Assembly (NCBI RefSeq): GCF_904846685.1
Contig: NZ_CAJHBQ010000003.1
Location: 62,001-126,000, forward strand
From: Psychrobacter submarinus
GTDB lineage: Bacteria; Pseudomonadota; Gammaproteobacteria; Pseudomonadales; Moraxellaceae
Reading direction: 5' to 3'
Length of the DNA: 64,000 bases
Numbering within the stretch: position 1 is the first letter of the stretch; every line of letters starts with the position of its first letter. Shown here in pieces: positions 9,731 through 19,388 of the stretch. The notes below the pieces were generated by a model. It made no database searches. It was not told the origin of the DNA and saw only the letters and a list, made by a program, of their open reading frames with translations. Made by a program: the position numbers and the translations under genes.

Positions 9731-10723
9731 ATGAAATATATGAGTTATTTGTTTGGAATTTTGAAAAAGAACAGTTATGTATTTTCAAAAGTAAAAAAGC
9801 TAACTCCTCAAAAAGTTATTGATAAAGCATCGGTTATTTTAGAGGAAGAGAGGCCGATAGCAGTATATTCTAATAATGAAAATACTTTCTTCGATCGCAA
9901 GAGTAAAACGGTTAAAAACTCATTACCTGTTTTTTATTGGGATACAAAGCCTAATTTTGGTGATCTTATTGGACCATATTTGATTTCTAAAATAAGTGGC
10001 AGGTCAGTTGTGAATATCAAAAATTCTAACTATGCTGGTATGATGGCTGTAGGTAGCATCATACAGATGATCGATAGAAAAAATATAGTAATTTGGGGCA
10101 GTGGTTTAATAAATGAACCAAATCTTGAAGTAGCTGTTAGTATTAAAAAGTATAAACCAAAAGTTTTATCAGTTAGAGGAAAGAAAACGGCTAAATACCT
10201 AGCAGAACTTGGTATAACAGTTGAAAATGAAAATGCATACGGCGACCCTGCCTTAATTTTACCTTTGTTCTATGAGCCCTCTGTAGAAAATAAGGAGAAA
10301 ATTGGGATTTGCCCTCATCATATACATAAATCAGCTTTTTTGGAAAAAGTAATAGAAAAAAATAATTTGAAAATTATCGATGTACAAGAAGACGTTGAAA
10401 CTGTTGTTGATAATATTAGCTCATCTACTGTCTGTATATCTACATCTTTACACGGTCTTATAATTGCACAAGCTTACGAGATACCATGGGTCTGGTTAGA
10501 AGTCTGTGATAATAATCTAATAGGAAATGATTTTAAGTTTAAAGATTTTTTTTCTACTATAGATGAATCTCAAGTATCACATATTTCAATTAAAGAAGAA
10601 AATATTGATACACTTGATTTTGAGATGATGGCAAAAAAGGCAGTGTTACCAAAAGGATATTATGATAAAAACCTCATATTGAAAGTAATACAAGATTATT
10701 TTAGAGATAGCGAAAAAAATTAA
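9731..10723 (+). CDS. polysaccharide pyruvyltransferase family protein
   Basis: Member of the PS_pyruv_trans family, which moves pyruvate from phosphoenolpyruvate to a sugar to form a ketal. Typical features are the N-terminal NFGDLIGPYLISKISGR motif, a central GSG segment (VIWGSGLINEP) and the C-terminal CISTSLHGLIIAQAYEIPWVWL motif with the family's conserved His. It has 330 residues. AT-rich, as is wzx before it. An IS5-family element lies 40 bases downstream. It predicts a pyruvylated sugar in the locus 1 product; the acceptor cannot be read from sequence. Confidence 0.85.
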   Translation: MKYMSYLFGILKKNSYVFSKVKKLTPQKVIDKASVILEEERPIAVYSNNENTFFDRKSKTVKNSLPVFYWDTKPNFGDLIGPYLISKISGRSVVNIKNSNYAGMMAVGSIIQMIDRKNIVIWGSGLINEPNLEVAVSIKKYKPKVLSVRGKKTAKYLAELGITVENENAYGDPALILPLFYEPSVENKEKIGICPHHIHKSAFLEKVIEKNNLKIIDVQEDVETVVDNISSSTVCISTSLHGLIIAQAYEIPWVWLEVCDNNLIGNDFKFKDFFSTIDESQVSHISIKEENIDTLDFEMMAKKAVLPKGYYDKNLILKVIQDYFRDSEKN

Positions 10724-10761
10724 GCTACATATCAAATTCCTCAATATATAGTTTATTTATA

Positions 10762-11675
10762 AGACCTCTTGCAAAAGTCATAGGTTTAGCTCGAAATTAA
10801 TGATACCAGCAAACAGCTTCATTCTAAGATCATAGCGCTGACGACGGTTGCGATATTTATGAGCCACGATTTTAAACAACTTGATTAAGCCTATTTTGTG
10901 CTCAACCACAATACGGAACTTTGCCAGATAGTGATTGGCCTGTTTGCATATCTCCAATAACTGACCACCACGAGGTTTCTTAAATGGTGTGAAAGTTTGC
11001 TTATGTCGCTTTGCTAACCCTTGATAACCACTATCGGCTAATAGCTTGGCGTCACAAGGTAACCAGTCAGGACAAGTATCTTTATACAGCTTAAAATCGT
11101 GGATTGACCCTTTACAGGTTTGCACATCAAGTATCAAACCAGTTTGCCAATGAACGATAACCTGCGCTTTTAAGGTGTGTTGTTTTTTCTTACCGCTGTA
11201 GTAGTCTCTTTGGTTTTTTTTGGACGCTCAATAGGGGTTTCGGTGGCATCGACAATGACGACTGACCAATTGATGTCCTCATCGACACGACTAGGCAACT
11301 TTTTAGGCAATTCAAACTTACCTGAATCGATAAGTACGTCTTCTACTTTACGAATGATACGGCTAGCAGAAGACTCATGAATACCAAAGTCCATACTGAT
11401 ATGATAAAGCGTGCGGTATTCACGCCAATAAGTCAGGGCGAGTAGTATCTGCTCCTTAAGACTGAGCACACTTGGTCTGCCTGATTTGGTCTTAGATGCT
11501 TCATGCTCTTGCATGGCATCAAGCATGTCATAAAAGGTGGCTTTATGAATGCCAGTGTAGCGTTTAAAACCAGCGTCACTTTGTTTGAGTAGCTTATTTA
11601 TGTTTGGCATATCTATTAAGTAAGTAGAGTTCAATAATATACGTTGTGTCTTACAACTACTTTTGCAAGAGGTCT
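10762..11675 (-). mobile_element. IS5-family insertion sequence
   Basis: Inverted repeats AGACCTCTTGCAAAAGT bound an element of 914 bp holding one transposase in two overlapping frames. The flanks read TATAA immediately outside the GACC/GGTC core on both sides. The duplication could be read as 5 bp, or as 3 bp (ATA) if the outer A belongs to the repeat. It sits between the pyruvyltransferase and the first GT2 gene and breaks neither. The two-frame layout recalls the IS427/IS1031 type subgroups. Confidence 0.88.
10778..11634 (-). CDS. IS5-family transposase made by -1 frameshifting
   Basis: Two frames form one DDE transposase. The first (11634-11170) has an N-terminal HTH region and the first Asp (VVIVDATETPIERP). 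The second (open from upstream of the shift to 10778) holds RDYYSGKKKQHTLKAQ, the second Asp (LLADSGYQG) and the Glu (RIVVEHKIG). They overlap at a run of eight A on the coding strand (plus-strand T8 at 11214-11221). Slipping back one base there fuses ERPKK to NQRDYYSGKKK and gives a 285-residue protein of normal length. The stop lies at the edge of the inverted repeat. The gene therefore looks intact. Confidence 0.82.
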
Positions 11676-11805
11676 ATAAATTAAGCATATAGAATTTTTT
11701 AAATGCTAAAGTAAAAAACAGAAAAGAAGATAGATTATTCGTTAGTATATAATACTGACATTTATAACTATACATATATTTAAATTAAAAATTCTAAGGG
11801 TAAAT

Positions 11806-12729
11806 ATGTTTAAACACTCATTAACAATAATCATACCCGCTTATAATGTCGAAGACTATATTAAGGAAACACTTGATTCACTAGCTAATCAAACGAAAGA
11901 ACCAGATGAAATTATAATTATTGATGATGGTAGTAATGACAAAACCTCGAAGATTATTCGATGTCATAATCTAATACCGAAAATAAAGCTCATTGAAACT
12001 AAAAATAGAGGACAAGGAGCTGCACGCAATATAGGTATAAATCAAGCAACATCGGAGTATTTATATTTTTTTGATTCTGATGACTTGTTGATTGATAGTT
12101 TTGTAGAGCATGTAAAGCAGCAGCTTGTAGATAATAACCAACCTGATATATTGTTATTCTCTGGTAAGTCTTTTCTCGACTCTATGCTAGAAAGAACAAG
12201 TTTTAACCCTTGTTATATAAGGCCTTTCGAAGGTAGATATAATAACCAAAATGATTTTTTGAAAGAGTTAGTGCAGTACCCTGAACTTTCATGTAGCCCT
12301 TGTCTATATGTAAGTCATCGCTCTATATGGAGCGATAATAACTTAAAGTTCAATCACTTTTATCATGAAGACGAAGAGATATTCTATCCTCTACTATTTA
12401 GTGCTTCAAAATATGTAGTAAGTAAAAAAGTATATTTCTTACGTAGAATTCGAGCTAATTCTACAATGACAGGTAAGAAAGGTGTTAAGCATGTAGAAGG
12501 ACAGCGTGCTATTTTGATCTCATTACATAAACTTATAAATGAAAGTCGTTCAAATAAGCTTAAAAACAAACTTCTTCGACGTCGTATGGGTATTTTTACT
12601 TCAAACTATGTAAAAGTGTCTTTTGAGACACGTACGAAAGTAGATAAAAAATTATTGTTACGTTCAATAACTACTTCTAAGTCATTAAAAGTTTTACTGA
12701 AGGTTTTGATGTTAAGAAAACTGTTATAG
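11806..12729 (+). CDS. family 2 glycosyltransferase
   Basis: GT-A fold inverting glycosyltransferase, cytoplasmic, adding a sugar to the lipid-linked repeat unit. It has the N-terminal LTIIIPAYNVEDYIKETLDSLANQT motif, the IIDDGSNDKT nucleotide-binding motif, and FFDSDD as the metal-binding DxD-type motif near residue 92. Length 307. It is the first gene after the IS5 element. A 122-bp AT-rich gap separates it from the next GT2. Donor and acceptor cannot be assigned. Confidence 0.85.
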   Translation: MFKHSLTIIIPAYNVEDYIKETLDSLANQTKEPDEIIIIDDGSNDKTSKIIRCHNLIPKIKLIETKNRGQGAARNIGINQATSEYLYFFDSDDLLIDSFVEHVKQQLVDNNQPDILLFSGKSFLDSMLERTSFNPCYIRPFEGRYNNQNDFLKELVQYPELSCSPCLYVSHRSIWSDNNLKFNHFYHEDEEIFYPLLFSASKYVVSKKVYFLRRIRANSTMTGKKGVKHVEGQRAILISLHKLINESRSNKLKNKLLRRRMGIFTSNYVKVSFETRTKVDKKLLLRSITTSKSLKVLLKVLMLRKLL

Positions 12730-12852
12730 GTATGACTAGCGTTACTAGCAGTATATATATTTTATACTACTTAGTTAGTGTTTTATTAAATAAAATAGAC
12801 TTTCTTTTTGTATAAATAATAACTACGATGTGTCTTTTTAAGGATAAGCAAA

Positions 12853-13851
12853 ATGAATAATAGTATCGGTATAAAGAAAAAAAGGCGATTATCTTTTTTC
12901 TCCGTAGTGGTCCCTGTATATAATAAAGAGCCACATATTTATCGTTCTATAAATTCAGTTTTGAAACAAAGTTTTGGTGATTTTGAGTTGATTATAGTTT
13001 GTGATCCCTCAACAGACAACAGCAATGAGGAAATTGCTAAGTTTGATGATCCAAGAATCCGTGTACTTTATCGAGAACAACCTGGACCTGGGGGTTATGC
13101 AGCTCGTAATCTCGGTATTACCAATGCTAAGTCAGACTGGATCGCTTTCTTAGATGCAGATGATGAGTGGTATCCTGATCATTTAAATAATGTTTATCAG
13201 TCTGTAATAAGCAATGATAAATGCTCTATTATATCTTGTGGTTGGAAGATATACGAACACGATGCTTATCGATTAGATAACTATTCCAGACGAAATGCAG
13301 AAAGTCATACTATTAGCTTCTCAGACTATCTTTCAAGTGAGATTAATTTTGGAAGACCTATATGGACATCTGTAGCGTGTATTAAAAAGGCTGTACTAGT
13401 AGAAGCTGGAATGTTTCCTGAAGGAAAAATAACCATGGGGGGGGATGTAGATACTTGGTTAAGATGTATAGAGGCCGCTCAAAGTATGTACTGGTCTAAG
13501 CATATTGGAGCTATATACTTTACAGATTCCATAAACATGGTAACTAAGACAAGTATCATTGATCCTGATCTTCATCACCAAACTTTAATGGCAATGTTGA
13601 ATAAAGACTATTCTGATGAAATTATCAGAAAATTGAAAATAAGATATAATAACCTACTAACGGTTGCTTGGAATCGAAATATGCATATGTTAGTAGATGA
13701 AAATTTTGTACTTAGAGGTAAGCTGTTTTTTAAAGTTCAACCTGTTAAGTCTGGTTTTTATACTATATTCTCTTCATTACCATTAAATATTTCCAAACCA
13801 ATACATAGTATTACATACTCTTTGTTAAAACTTAAGAGAAAATTGGTTTAA
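12853..13851 (+). CDS. family 2 glycosyltransferase
   Basis: GT-A glycosyltransferase of 332 residues. Motifs: FFSVVVPVYNKEPHIYRSINSVLKQS, IIVCDPSTDNS, GGYAARNLGI and the DxD-type motif FLDADDEW near residue 96. AT-rich like its neighbours. The start ATG follows AAGGATAAGCAAA. It is followed by 225 bp of non-coding, repeat-bearing DNA before the polymerase-like gene. Substrate unknown. Confidence 0.85.
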   Translation: MNNSIGIKKKRRLSFFSVVVPVYNKEPHIYRSINSVLKQSFGDFELIIVCDPSTDNSNEEIAKFDDPRIRVLYREQPGPGGYAARNLGITNAKSDWIAFLDADDEWYPDHLNNVYQSVISNDKCSIISCGWKIYEHDAYRLDNYSRRNAESHTISFSDYLSSEINFGRPIWTSVACIKKAVLVEAGMFPEGKITMGGDVDTWLRCIEAAQSMYWSKHIGAIYFTDSINMVTKTSIIDPDLHHQTLMAMLNKDYSDEIIRKLKIRYNNLLTVAWNRNMHMLVDENFVLRGKLFFKVQPVKSGFYTIFSSLPLNISKPIHSITYSLLKLKRKLV

Positions 13852-13881
13852 CTGACATGAAAATATTTTATTTATGCCAAG

Positions 13882-13985
13882 ATGCTACTGGTATGAATCT
13901 ATTTTGTATTTTTTATACATACATTTGCTATAAGATCAACCCTAGTAAGAGTTATAACATTTTTTAGAGTACGTCGAATGTATAT
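13882..13985. repeat. palindromic interspersed repeat, diverged copy B
   Basis: This block matches copy A (871-975) in order: GCTACTGGTAT at the left, CCTAGTA in the middle and TTTTTAGAGTACGTCGA at the right. The centre has drifted and is AT-rich. It lies in the gap between a GT2 gene and the polymerase-like gene. With its flanks it accounts for most of the 225 bases without a gene at 13852-14076. Confidence 0.4.
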
Positions 13986-14076
13986 GTTATTCTTAATCAA
14001 TTCCATAGAAAAGATTAGTTGAATACTACTTCAATAAAAATTTAATAGATACTAGAACTGCAAAAAAGGAATAAAA

Positions 14077-15360
14077 TTGTTACTATATACAAAAGTCTTT
14101 GATATTCTTGCAATAGTTCTATCATTTTTATTTATATATGCTGTTAATTTTAATGGCTTTACCTAACTTTAGCTATATAGTGTATTGTATTACATTCCGA
14201 TATTATTTCTTACTTCATCCTAAACATAATAATATATACACTCTCTCTCTATTTCTCTAATAAAAAATAAATATGCTTTTTAATAAACGTTTTGCCATAC
14301 TTTATATTTTTTATGTTTACTGTTTCATACACAGTTTTCAGAAACACTTACGATTTCGCCTTCTCAAGACCATTATTACACACTTTAGCATCAATTCCTG
14401 CATGTATTTTACTAGCCTCATATATTTTTAATTCATATCGTAAAGATGAAAATGATTTTCTACCGATATATAATTACCTTAAATATATATTGTATATACA
14501 GGTATTTTTGATAATTTTTATGTTGTTTTTTCCAACTACGGCTGAAGTAATAAATTCTTTTACAAAAACTACTGAACAAATCGATAGATTGTCTGGATAT
14601 CAGGGTTCAAGAGGACTTGGTTTATCAGGTTCTATTGCTTTTGGTTTAGCGGTAACTTTAGCGCAGCTTTTATACATTGTGTTTTGTCTTAAATTAATAA
14701 TCCAAAATAACAAACTGACAGTAGCTGATTATATAATCTTAATTTTTACTGCCATTGCTGTACTATCTGCTGGTAGAACTGCGATAGCAGGAGTTGGAAT
14801 ATTTTTATTAAGCTATTTATTGATAAGTTCAAAAGAAAATCGCTGGTTTTCAATTATAAAGTTTGTTTTTTTAGTCCCGTTATCTGTAGTTCTATTCTCA
14901 ATATTTTTGTTGCAGTTAGATATTCCATCTATATCAAGATATATTTTCTATGTTTTCCAGCCAATCCAACATTTTATTGATTACGGAAATTTTGGTGTCA
15001 GTTCATTACAGGGACTAGAAGATATGTACTATGTTCCACCTCAAGAAACTATGCTGATAGGAGATGCTCGTTATTCTAATGTGAATGGATCGGGTTATTA
15101 TATGTCAGTAGATGCTGGATACATGCGATTTTTACTATTTTTTGGACTACCATTATCGGTGCTATTTTATTTTATCTGGATTGCTCTGTTTTATTACAAT
15201 TATACTAGACTTAAAACGATTATTCCCAATTCCTTTTATTTTTCTCCTCTCTATTTTAATTCTAAGCTTTTTATATTTCAATATAAAGGTGAGTTTATAT
15301 TCTGTAGCTGTTGCTTTTAATAAAATTTTATTTATTTATTTATTTATAGTTATTTGTTAA
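14077..15360 (+). pseudogene. wzy: Wzy-like O-antigen/capsule polymerase of locus 1, frame-disrupted
   Basis: A polytopic membrane protein whose pieces lie in different frames. A good start (AAGGA, then TTG at 14077) opens an N-terminal helix (LLLYTKVFDILAIVLSFLFIYAVNFNGF) that stops at TAA 14164. Another frame continues from there (PNFSYIVYCITFRYYF) to a stop near 14260. The long frame (about 14271-15320) holds most of the protein, including a GYQGSRGLGLSGS segment and a loop near GYYMSVDAGYMRF. The natural-looking C-terminus (FLLSILILSFLYFNIK, then SVAVAFNKILF) is in a third frame ending at 15360. Single-base losses at about 14164, 14258 and 14275 would rejoin the 5' part. Wzy assignment rests on position, hydrophobicity and length; sequencing error is an alternative to real decay. 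Confidence 0.6.
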
Positions 15361-15418
15361 AGAATAAGAAGAGTATCGGTAGTACCTAAGAGGTATTTAT
15401 CATGATTTGGAGGTTGGT

Positions 15419-16213
15419 ATGTCAGATATTGCTGTTCTAGTCCCGACTTATAAACCAGGCGATTATTTAGAACGTTGTCTAGACAGTTTAGAAAATCAAA
15501 CTTTATCAAGAAGTGAATTCAAAGTATATTTGGTATTAAATGGCTCGGAGGGTAGTTATAAAGTATATATTCAGACTGTATTGCAAAATTATCACTTTAA
15601 TTATGAGTTTTTTGATATCAAAGAGGCAGGTGTTTCAAATGCAAGAAACTTTCTAATTGAAAACTCTACAGAAGACTTTATTGTATTCCTTGATGATGAT
15701 GACTTGATTAGCCAAAATTACCTTGCGGAATTACGTTCAGTAACTAGCGAAAGTTTTATGGGTATAACCAACATTGTTAACTTTGAGAAAGATTTGAGCT
15801 CATTAAAATCCAACTATATTGGTAACTCTTTCTTAAAACTAAAATCTATTGAGACTTCAAAAACAAAATCTAGAAAGTATTTCTCATCGCCAGTCGCCAA
15901 AATGCTTCATCGTAAGATGATTGGAGAGACAAGGTTTAATACAAATCTGTCAGTTGGTGAAGACTCATTATTTATGACAGAAATATCTAATAAAATTAAA
16001 GGTATTAAAAAAACTGATAATGATGTCTTGTACTATGTATGTGAAAGAGAAGGTTCAGCGACACGATCTAGAATAGATAAACCAAAAGAAATAAAAAGAG
16101 TCGCATATCTCACTTATTTATATAGTAAAATGTTATTTTCACCTCGTTCTGACAAAACTTTTTTATTAACTAGGGTTCTAGCAACCGTTAGGCATTTGAA
16201 AAAGATATTTTGA
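15419..16213 (+). CDS. family 2 glycosyltransferase
   Basis: GT-A glycosyltransferase of about 264 residues: IAVLVPTYKPGDYLERCLDSLENQT, then the metal-binding motif FLDDDD near residue 94. I start at ATG 15419 because GGAGG lies five bases upstream; an in-frame TTG at 15407 overlaps that ribosome binding site. It follows the damaged polymerase gene. The sugar transferred is unknown. Confidence 0.83.
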   Translation: MSDIAVLVPTYKPGDYLERCLDSLENQTLSRSEFKVYLVLNGSEGSYKVYIQTVLQNYHFNYEFFDIKEAGVSNARNFLIENSTEDFIVFLDDDDLISQNYLAELRSVTSESFMGITNIVNFEKDLSSLKSNYIGNSFLKLKSIETSKTKSRKYFSSPVAKMLHRKMIGETRFNTNLSVGEDSLFMTEISNKIKGIKKTDNDVLYYVCEREGSATRSRIDKPKEIKRVAYLTYLYSKMLFSPRSDKTFLLTRVLATVRHLKKIF

Positions 16214-16258
16214 TCTCTATATTTTTAGAAAGTGGTTATGAATTACGGAATAGATTAT

Positions 16259-17515
16259 ATGAAAATACTATATCTACATCAATATTTTAAAACTCCTAAT
16301 ATGTCTGGAGGTACTCGCTCTTACGAGATGGCAAAGCGCATGGTGGCAGCGGGTCATGAAGTACAAATGATTACGACTTGGACAGATAAGACAGAACATT
16401 CAAACTGGTTTCATGAAAAAATAGATGGTATTGATGTCCATTGGTATCCAAATGCCTATGACAATAGCATGTCATTTAAAAAAAGAATTGAATCATTCAT
16501 AAAGTTTGCTCATGCGGCAACCAAAAAGACAGCGTCATTTAAAAGTTCGGATATTATTTTTGCAACAAGTACACCGTTAACTATTGCTATACCTGCAGTT
16601 ATAGCCTCAAAGTTATTAAAAATACCTATGGTTTTTGAGGTAAGAGACTTATGGCCAGAAATCCCTATCGCCATTGGTGCCCTTAAAAATCCTGCACTTA
16701 AACTAGTTGCAAAAAAACTTGAGCGCTGGGCCTATAAGAACTCAAGTGCTATCGTTGCGTTGTCTCCAGGAATGAAGCAAGGCATACTAAACACTAAATA
16801 CCCTTCAAATCAAGTTGCAGTGATTCCAAATAGCAGTGATAATTTTGAAATGATGCATGACGACAGTGCTGCCGCTCAATTCCGTAAAGAACGAGAATGG
16901 TTAGATGATAGCCCTCTTCTTGTGTATACAGGTACATTCGGAAAGATCAATGGTGTAGGTTACATGGTGTCGTTAGCGAGCGAGCTACAACGTTTAAATT
17001 CTAACGTAAAGATTTTGCTTGTTGGTGATGGTGCAGAAAAACCAAAGGTAATTGCAAAGGCTAAAAGTGCTGGAGTCCTCGAAGAGAATTTATTTATTGA
17101 GCCATCAATGCCCAAAAAAGATATTCCCGCTCTATTGAGTGCAGCAACGATGGCATCTGCTTTGTTTATTGACTTACCAGAGATGCGTCCAAACTCTGCA
17201 AACAAATTCTTTGATGCATTGGCTTCGAGCACTCCTGTGCTACTTAACTATGGGGGCTGGATGCATGACTTAGTGCAACAGCATTCTTGCGGTTTAGCTA
17301 TGTGGCAACAGCCAATAAAGCTAGTAGCAGAGCAGCTTAATGAGGTAATGAACGATGATGAATGGCTAAAACAAGCGGGCTCGGCTGCCCGTAGACTGGC
17401 TGAAGAAGAGTTTGATCGAGATGCTCTTGCTGCACAACTCATGTCTGTACTTGAATTAACGATTCAAGGTAAAACAAATAATATAGAGTCTATCGCTGCT
17501 GGCGAATACTTATAG
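16259..17515 (+). CDS. family 4 glycosyltransferase, WbuB-like
   Basis: GT-B retaining glycosyltransferase of about 418 residues. The N-terminus MKILYLHQYFKTPNMSGGTRSYEMAKRM is that of the WbuB-like group, some of which transfer N-acetylated amino sugars. The C-terminal half has LLVGDGAEKP, then EMRPNSANKFFDALASSTPVLLNYGGW with the EX7E-like region. Start at ATG 16259 gives the family N-terminus; upstream GTG/ATG codons at 16232 and 16238 are possible. Base composition returns towards that of the locus flanks within this gene. It ends nine bases before ugd. Confidence 0.82.
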   Translation: MKILYLHQYFKTPNMSGGTRSYEMAKRMVAAGHEVQMITTWTDKTEHSNWFHEKIDGIDVHWYPNAYDNSMSFKKRIESFIKFAHAATKKTASFKSSDIIFATSTPLTIAIPAVIASKLLKIPMVFEVRDLWPEIPIAIGALKNPALKLVAKKLERWAYKNSSAIVALSPGMKQGILNTKYPSNQVAVIPNSSDNFEMMHDDSAAAQFRKEREWLDDSPLLVYTGTFGKINGVGYMVSLASELQRLNSNVKILLVGDGAEKPKVIAKAKSAGVLEENLFIEPSMPKKDIPALLSAATMASALFIDLPEMRPNSANKFFDALASSTPVLLNYGGWMHDLVQQHSCGLAMWQQPIKLVAEQLNEVMNDDEWLKQAGSAARRLAEEEFDRDALAAQLMSVLELTIQGKTNNIESIAAGEYL

Positions 17516-17524
17516 GATTAGAAC

Positions 17525-18691
17525 ATGAAAATAGCAATTGCTGGAACAGGATATGTCGGTCTCTCTAACGCTATGCTTTTGGCGCAGCATAATGAAGTAG
17601 TAGCAGTAGATATCATCCCAGAAAAAATTGACTTGTTGAATGCAAGAAAGTCACCTATCGAAGACATGGATATCCAGTCTTTTTTGGATAGTGATAAAAT
17701 AAACTTTGTAGCCACCTTAGATGCTAAGGCTGCTTATAGTAATGCTGACTTTGTAATTATCGCTACACCTACCAATTATGATTCACAGACCAATTACTTT
17801 GATACTAAAAGTATTGAATCGGTTATTGCTTCTGTAATCAACATTAATCCTAAAGCTATAATGATTATTAAATCTACAGTACCTGTAGGTTATACCGAAG
17901 AGACCAAAAAAACTTTTAATACACCAAACTTGATTTTTTCTCCTGAATTTCTACGTGAGGGTAAAGCACTACACGACAATTTGCATCCATCACGTATTAT
18001 CATAGGTGAGGGCTCTGAACGGGCACACCAGTTTGCTGAGTTATTGCTACAAGGCGCAATTACCAAAGATGTTGATATGCTATTTATAGGTAATACAGAA
18101 GCTGAAGCGGTCAAACTCTTTTCCAATACTTATTTAGCCATGAGAGTCGCTTATTTCAACGAACTTGATAGCTATGCTGAGTCCCTAGACTTAGACAGTC
18201 GACAAATTATTGAGGGTGTTGGCCTAGATCCTCGTATTGGCAATCATTATAACAACCCTTCATTTGGATATGGTGGCTATTGCCTACCTAAAGATACAAA
18301 GCAGCTATTAGCCAACTATCAGCAAGTGCCAAATAACATTATCCGAGCTATTGTAGATGCCAATCGTACCCGAAAAGATTTCATTGCAGAGTCTGTATTG
18401 AAAAGAAACCCCAAGACAGTGGGAGTATATCGTCTTATTATGAAAGCTGGATCAGATAACTTTAGAGCTAGTGCTATACAAGGTGTTATGAAACGTATAA
18501 AAGCAAAAGGCATTGAAGTCATTGTATATGAGCCAGTGCTAGATGATGACGAGTTTTTTGGTTCACGTGTTATTCGAGACTTATCAGATTTTAAGCAAGA
18601 GGCTGATGTTATTCTCACTAATCGTTTAGCAGATGAATTGGAGGATGTGGCTAATAAGGTGTTTACTCGTGATTTATTTGGTAATGATTAA
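17525..18691 (+). CDS. ugd: UDP-glucose 6-dehydrogenase
   Basis: Oxidises UDP-glucose to UDP-glucuronate with two NAD+. Short-form enzyme (388 residues). NAD-binding motif [12 protein letters not shown] at residues 4-15; [11 protein letters not shown] in the sugar-binding loop; catalytic Cys in [12 protein letters not shown] near residue 250. Start ATG with AGGATT upstream. It predicts glucuronic acid (or a derivative) in the locus 1 product. No UDP-glucuronate epimerase was seen. Confidence 0.94.
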   Translation: MKIAIAGTGYVGLSNAMLLAQHNEVVAVDIIPEKIDLLNARKSPIEDMDIQSFLDSDKINFVATLDAKAAYSNADFVIIATPTNYDSQTNYFDTKSIESVIASVININPKAIMIIKSTVPVGYTEETKKTFNTPNLIFSPEFLREGKALHDNLHPSRIIIGEGSERAHQFAELLLQGAITKDVDMLFIGNTEAEAVKLFSNTYLAMRVAYFNELDSYAESLDLDSRQIIEGVGLDPRIGNHYNNPSFGYGGYCLPKDTKQLLANYQQVPNNIIRAIVDANRTRKDFIAESVLKRNPKTVGVYRLIMKAGSDNFRASAIQGVMKRIKAKGIEVIVYEPVLDDDEFFGSRVIRDLSDFKQEADVILTNRLADELEDVANKVFTRDLFGND

Positions 18692-18771
18692 GACGTAAAT
18701 TATGCTAGCAAACAAATCATAGCTTGTTATATCTTCTAAATTAACAGATATTTATTAAATTGAGTTTATAA

Positions 18772-19365
18772 ATGATAAAACGCCTCTTCGACATAACCGC
18801 TGCCACCACAGCATTAGTGGTTCTCTCTCCGGTATACGCCATTACTGCATACAAAGTCAGTAAAAACTTAGGATCACCAGTGCTATTCCGTCAGACACGT
18901 CCTGGTCTACATGGTAAGCCCTTTGAGATGCTTAAGTTTCGCTCGATGAAAGATGCTGTTGACGCTGAGGGCAATGTACTGCCTGATAGCGAGCGTCTAA
19001 CAGATTTTGGTAAGCGTCTGCGTGACAGCAGCTTGGATGAGCTGCCTGAGCTTTGGAATGTGATTAAAGGCGATATGAGCTTGGTAGGGCCGCGTCCGTT
19101 ATTGATGGAATATCTGCCGCTATATAATGATGAGCAAAAGCGCCGCCATCATGTGCGCCCTGGTGTTACAGGCTATGCGCAGGTCAATGGGCGTAATGCG
19201 ATTGGCTGGAATGAAAAATTCGCGCTTGATACTTGGTATGTGGACAATCAATCATTATGGTTGGATATTAAAATACTACTTAATACAGTAAAAAAAGTGG
19301 TTATCAAAGATGGTATTAGCGCTGATGGTGAAGCGACTATGAGTAAGTTTAAAGGGAATATATAG
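18772..19365 (+). CDS. initiating phosphoglycosyl transferase, PglC-like (locus 1)
   Basis: Small monotopic PGT (197 residues) that moves a sugar-1-phosphate from its UDP form to undecaprenyl phosphate and so starts the repeat unit. One re-entrant membrane helix at residues 5-27, then FRQTRPGLHGKPFEMLKFRSM, the catalytic Asp-Glu pair in SSLDELPELWN, and SLVGPRPLLMEYLP. C-terminus MSKFKGNI. The next genes are pglD-like and pglE-like, so UDP-diNAcBac-type sugar is the likely donor. A paralogue at 50365 starts locus 2. Acinetobacter counterparts are called ItrA/ItrB. Confidence 0.9.
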   Translation: MIKRLFDITAATTALVVLSPVYAITAYKVSKNLGSPVLFRQTRPGLHGKPFEMLKFRSMKDAVDAEGNVLPDSERLTDFGKRLRDSSLDELPELWNVIKGDMSLVGPRPLLMEYLPLYNDEQKRRHHVRPGVTGYAQVNGRNAIGWNEKFALDTWYVDNQSLWLDIKILLNTVKKVVIKDGISADGEATMSKFKGNI

Positions 19366-19388
19366 TTAATAATAATAAGGAAGTCAAA

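Noticed and set aside
16960..17442. Long minus-strand open frames over the GT4 and ugd genes
   Set aside because: They are opposite-strand shadows of well-supported genes, with Ser/Ala-rich, family-free translations.
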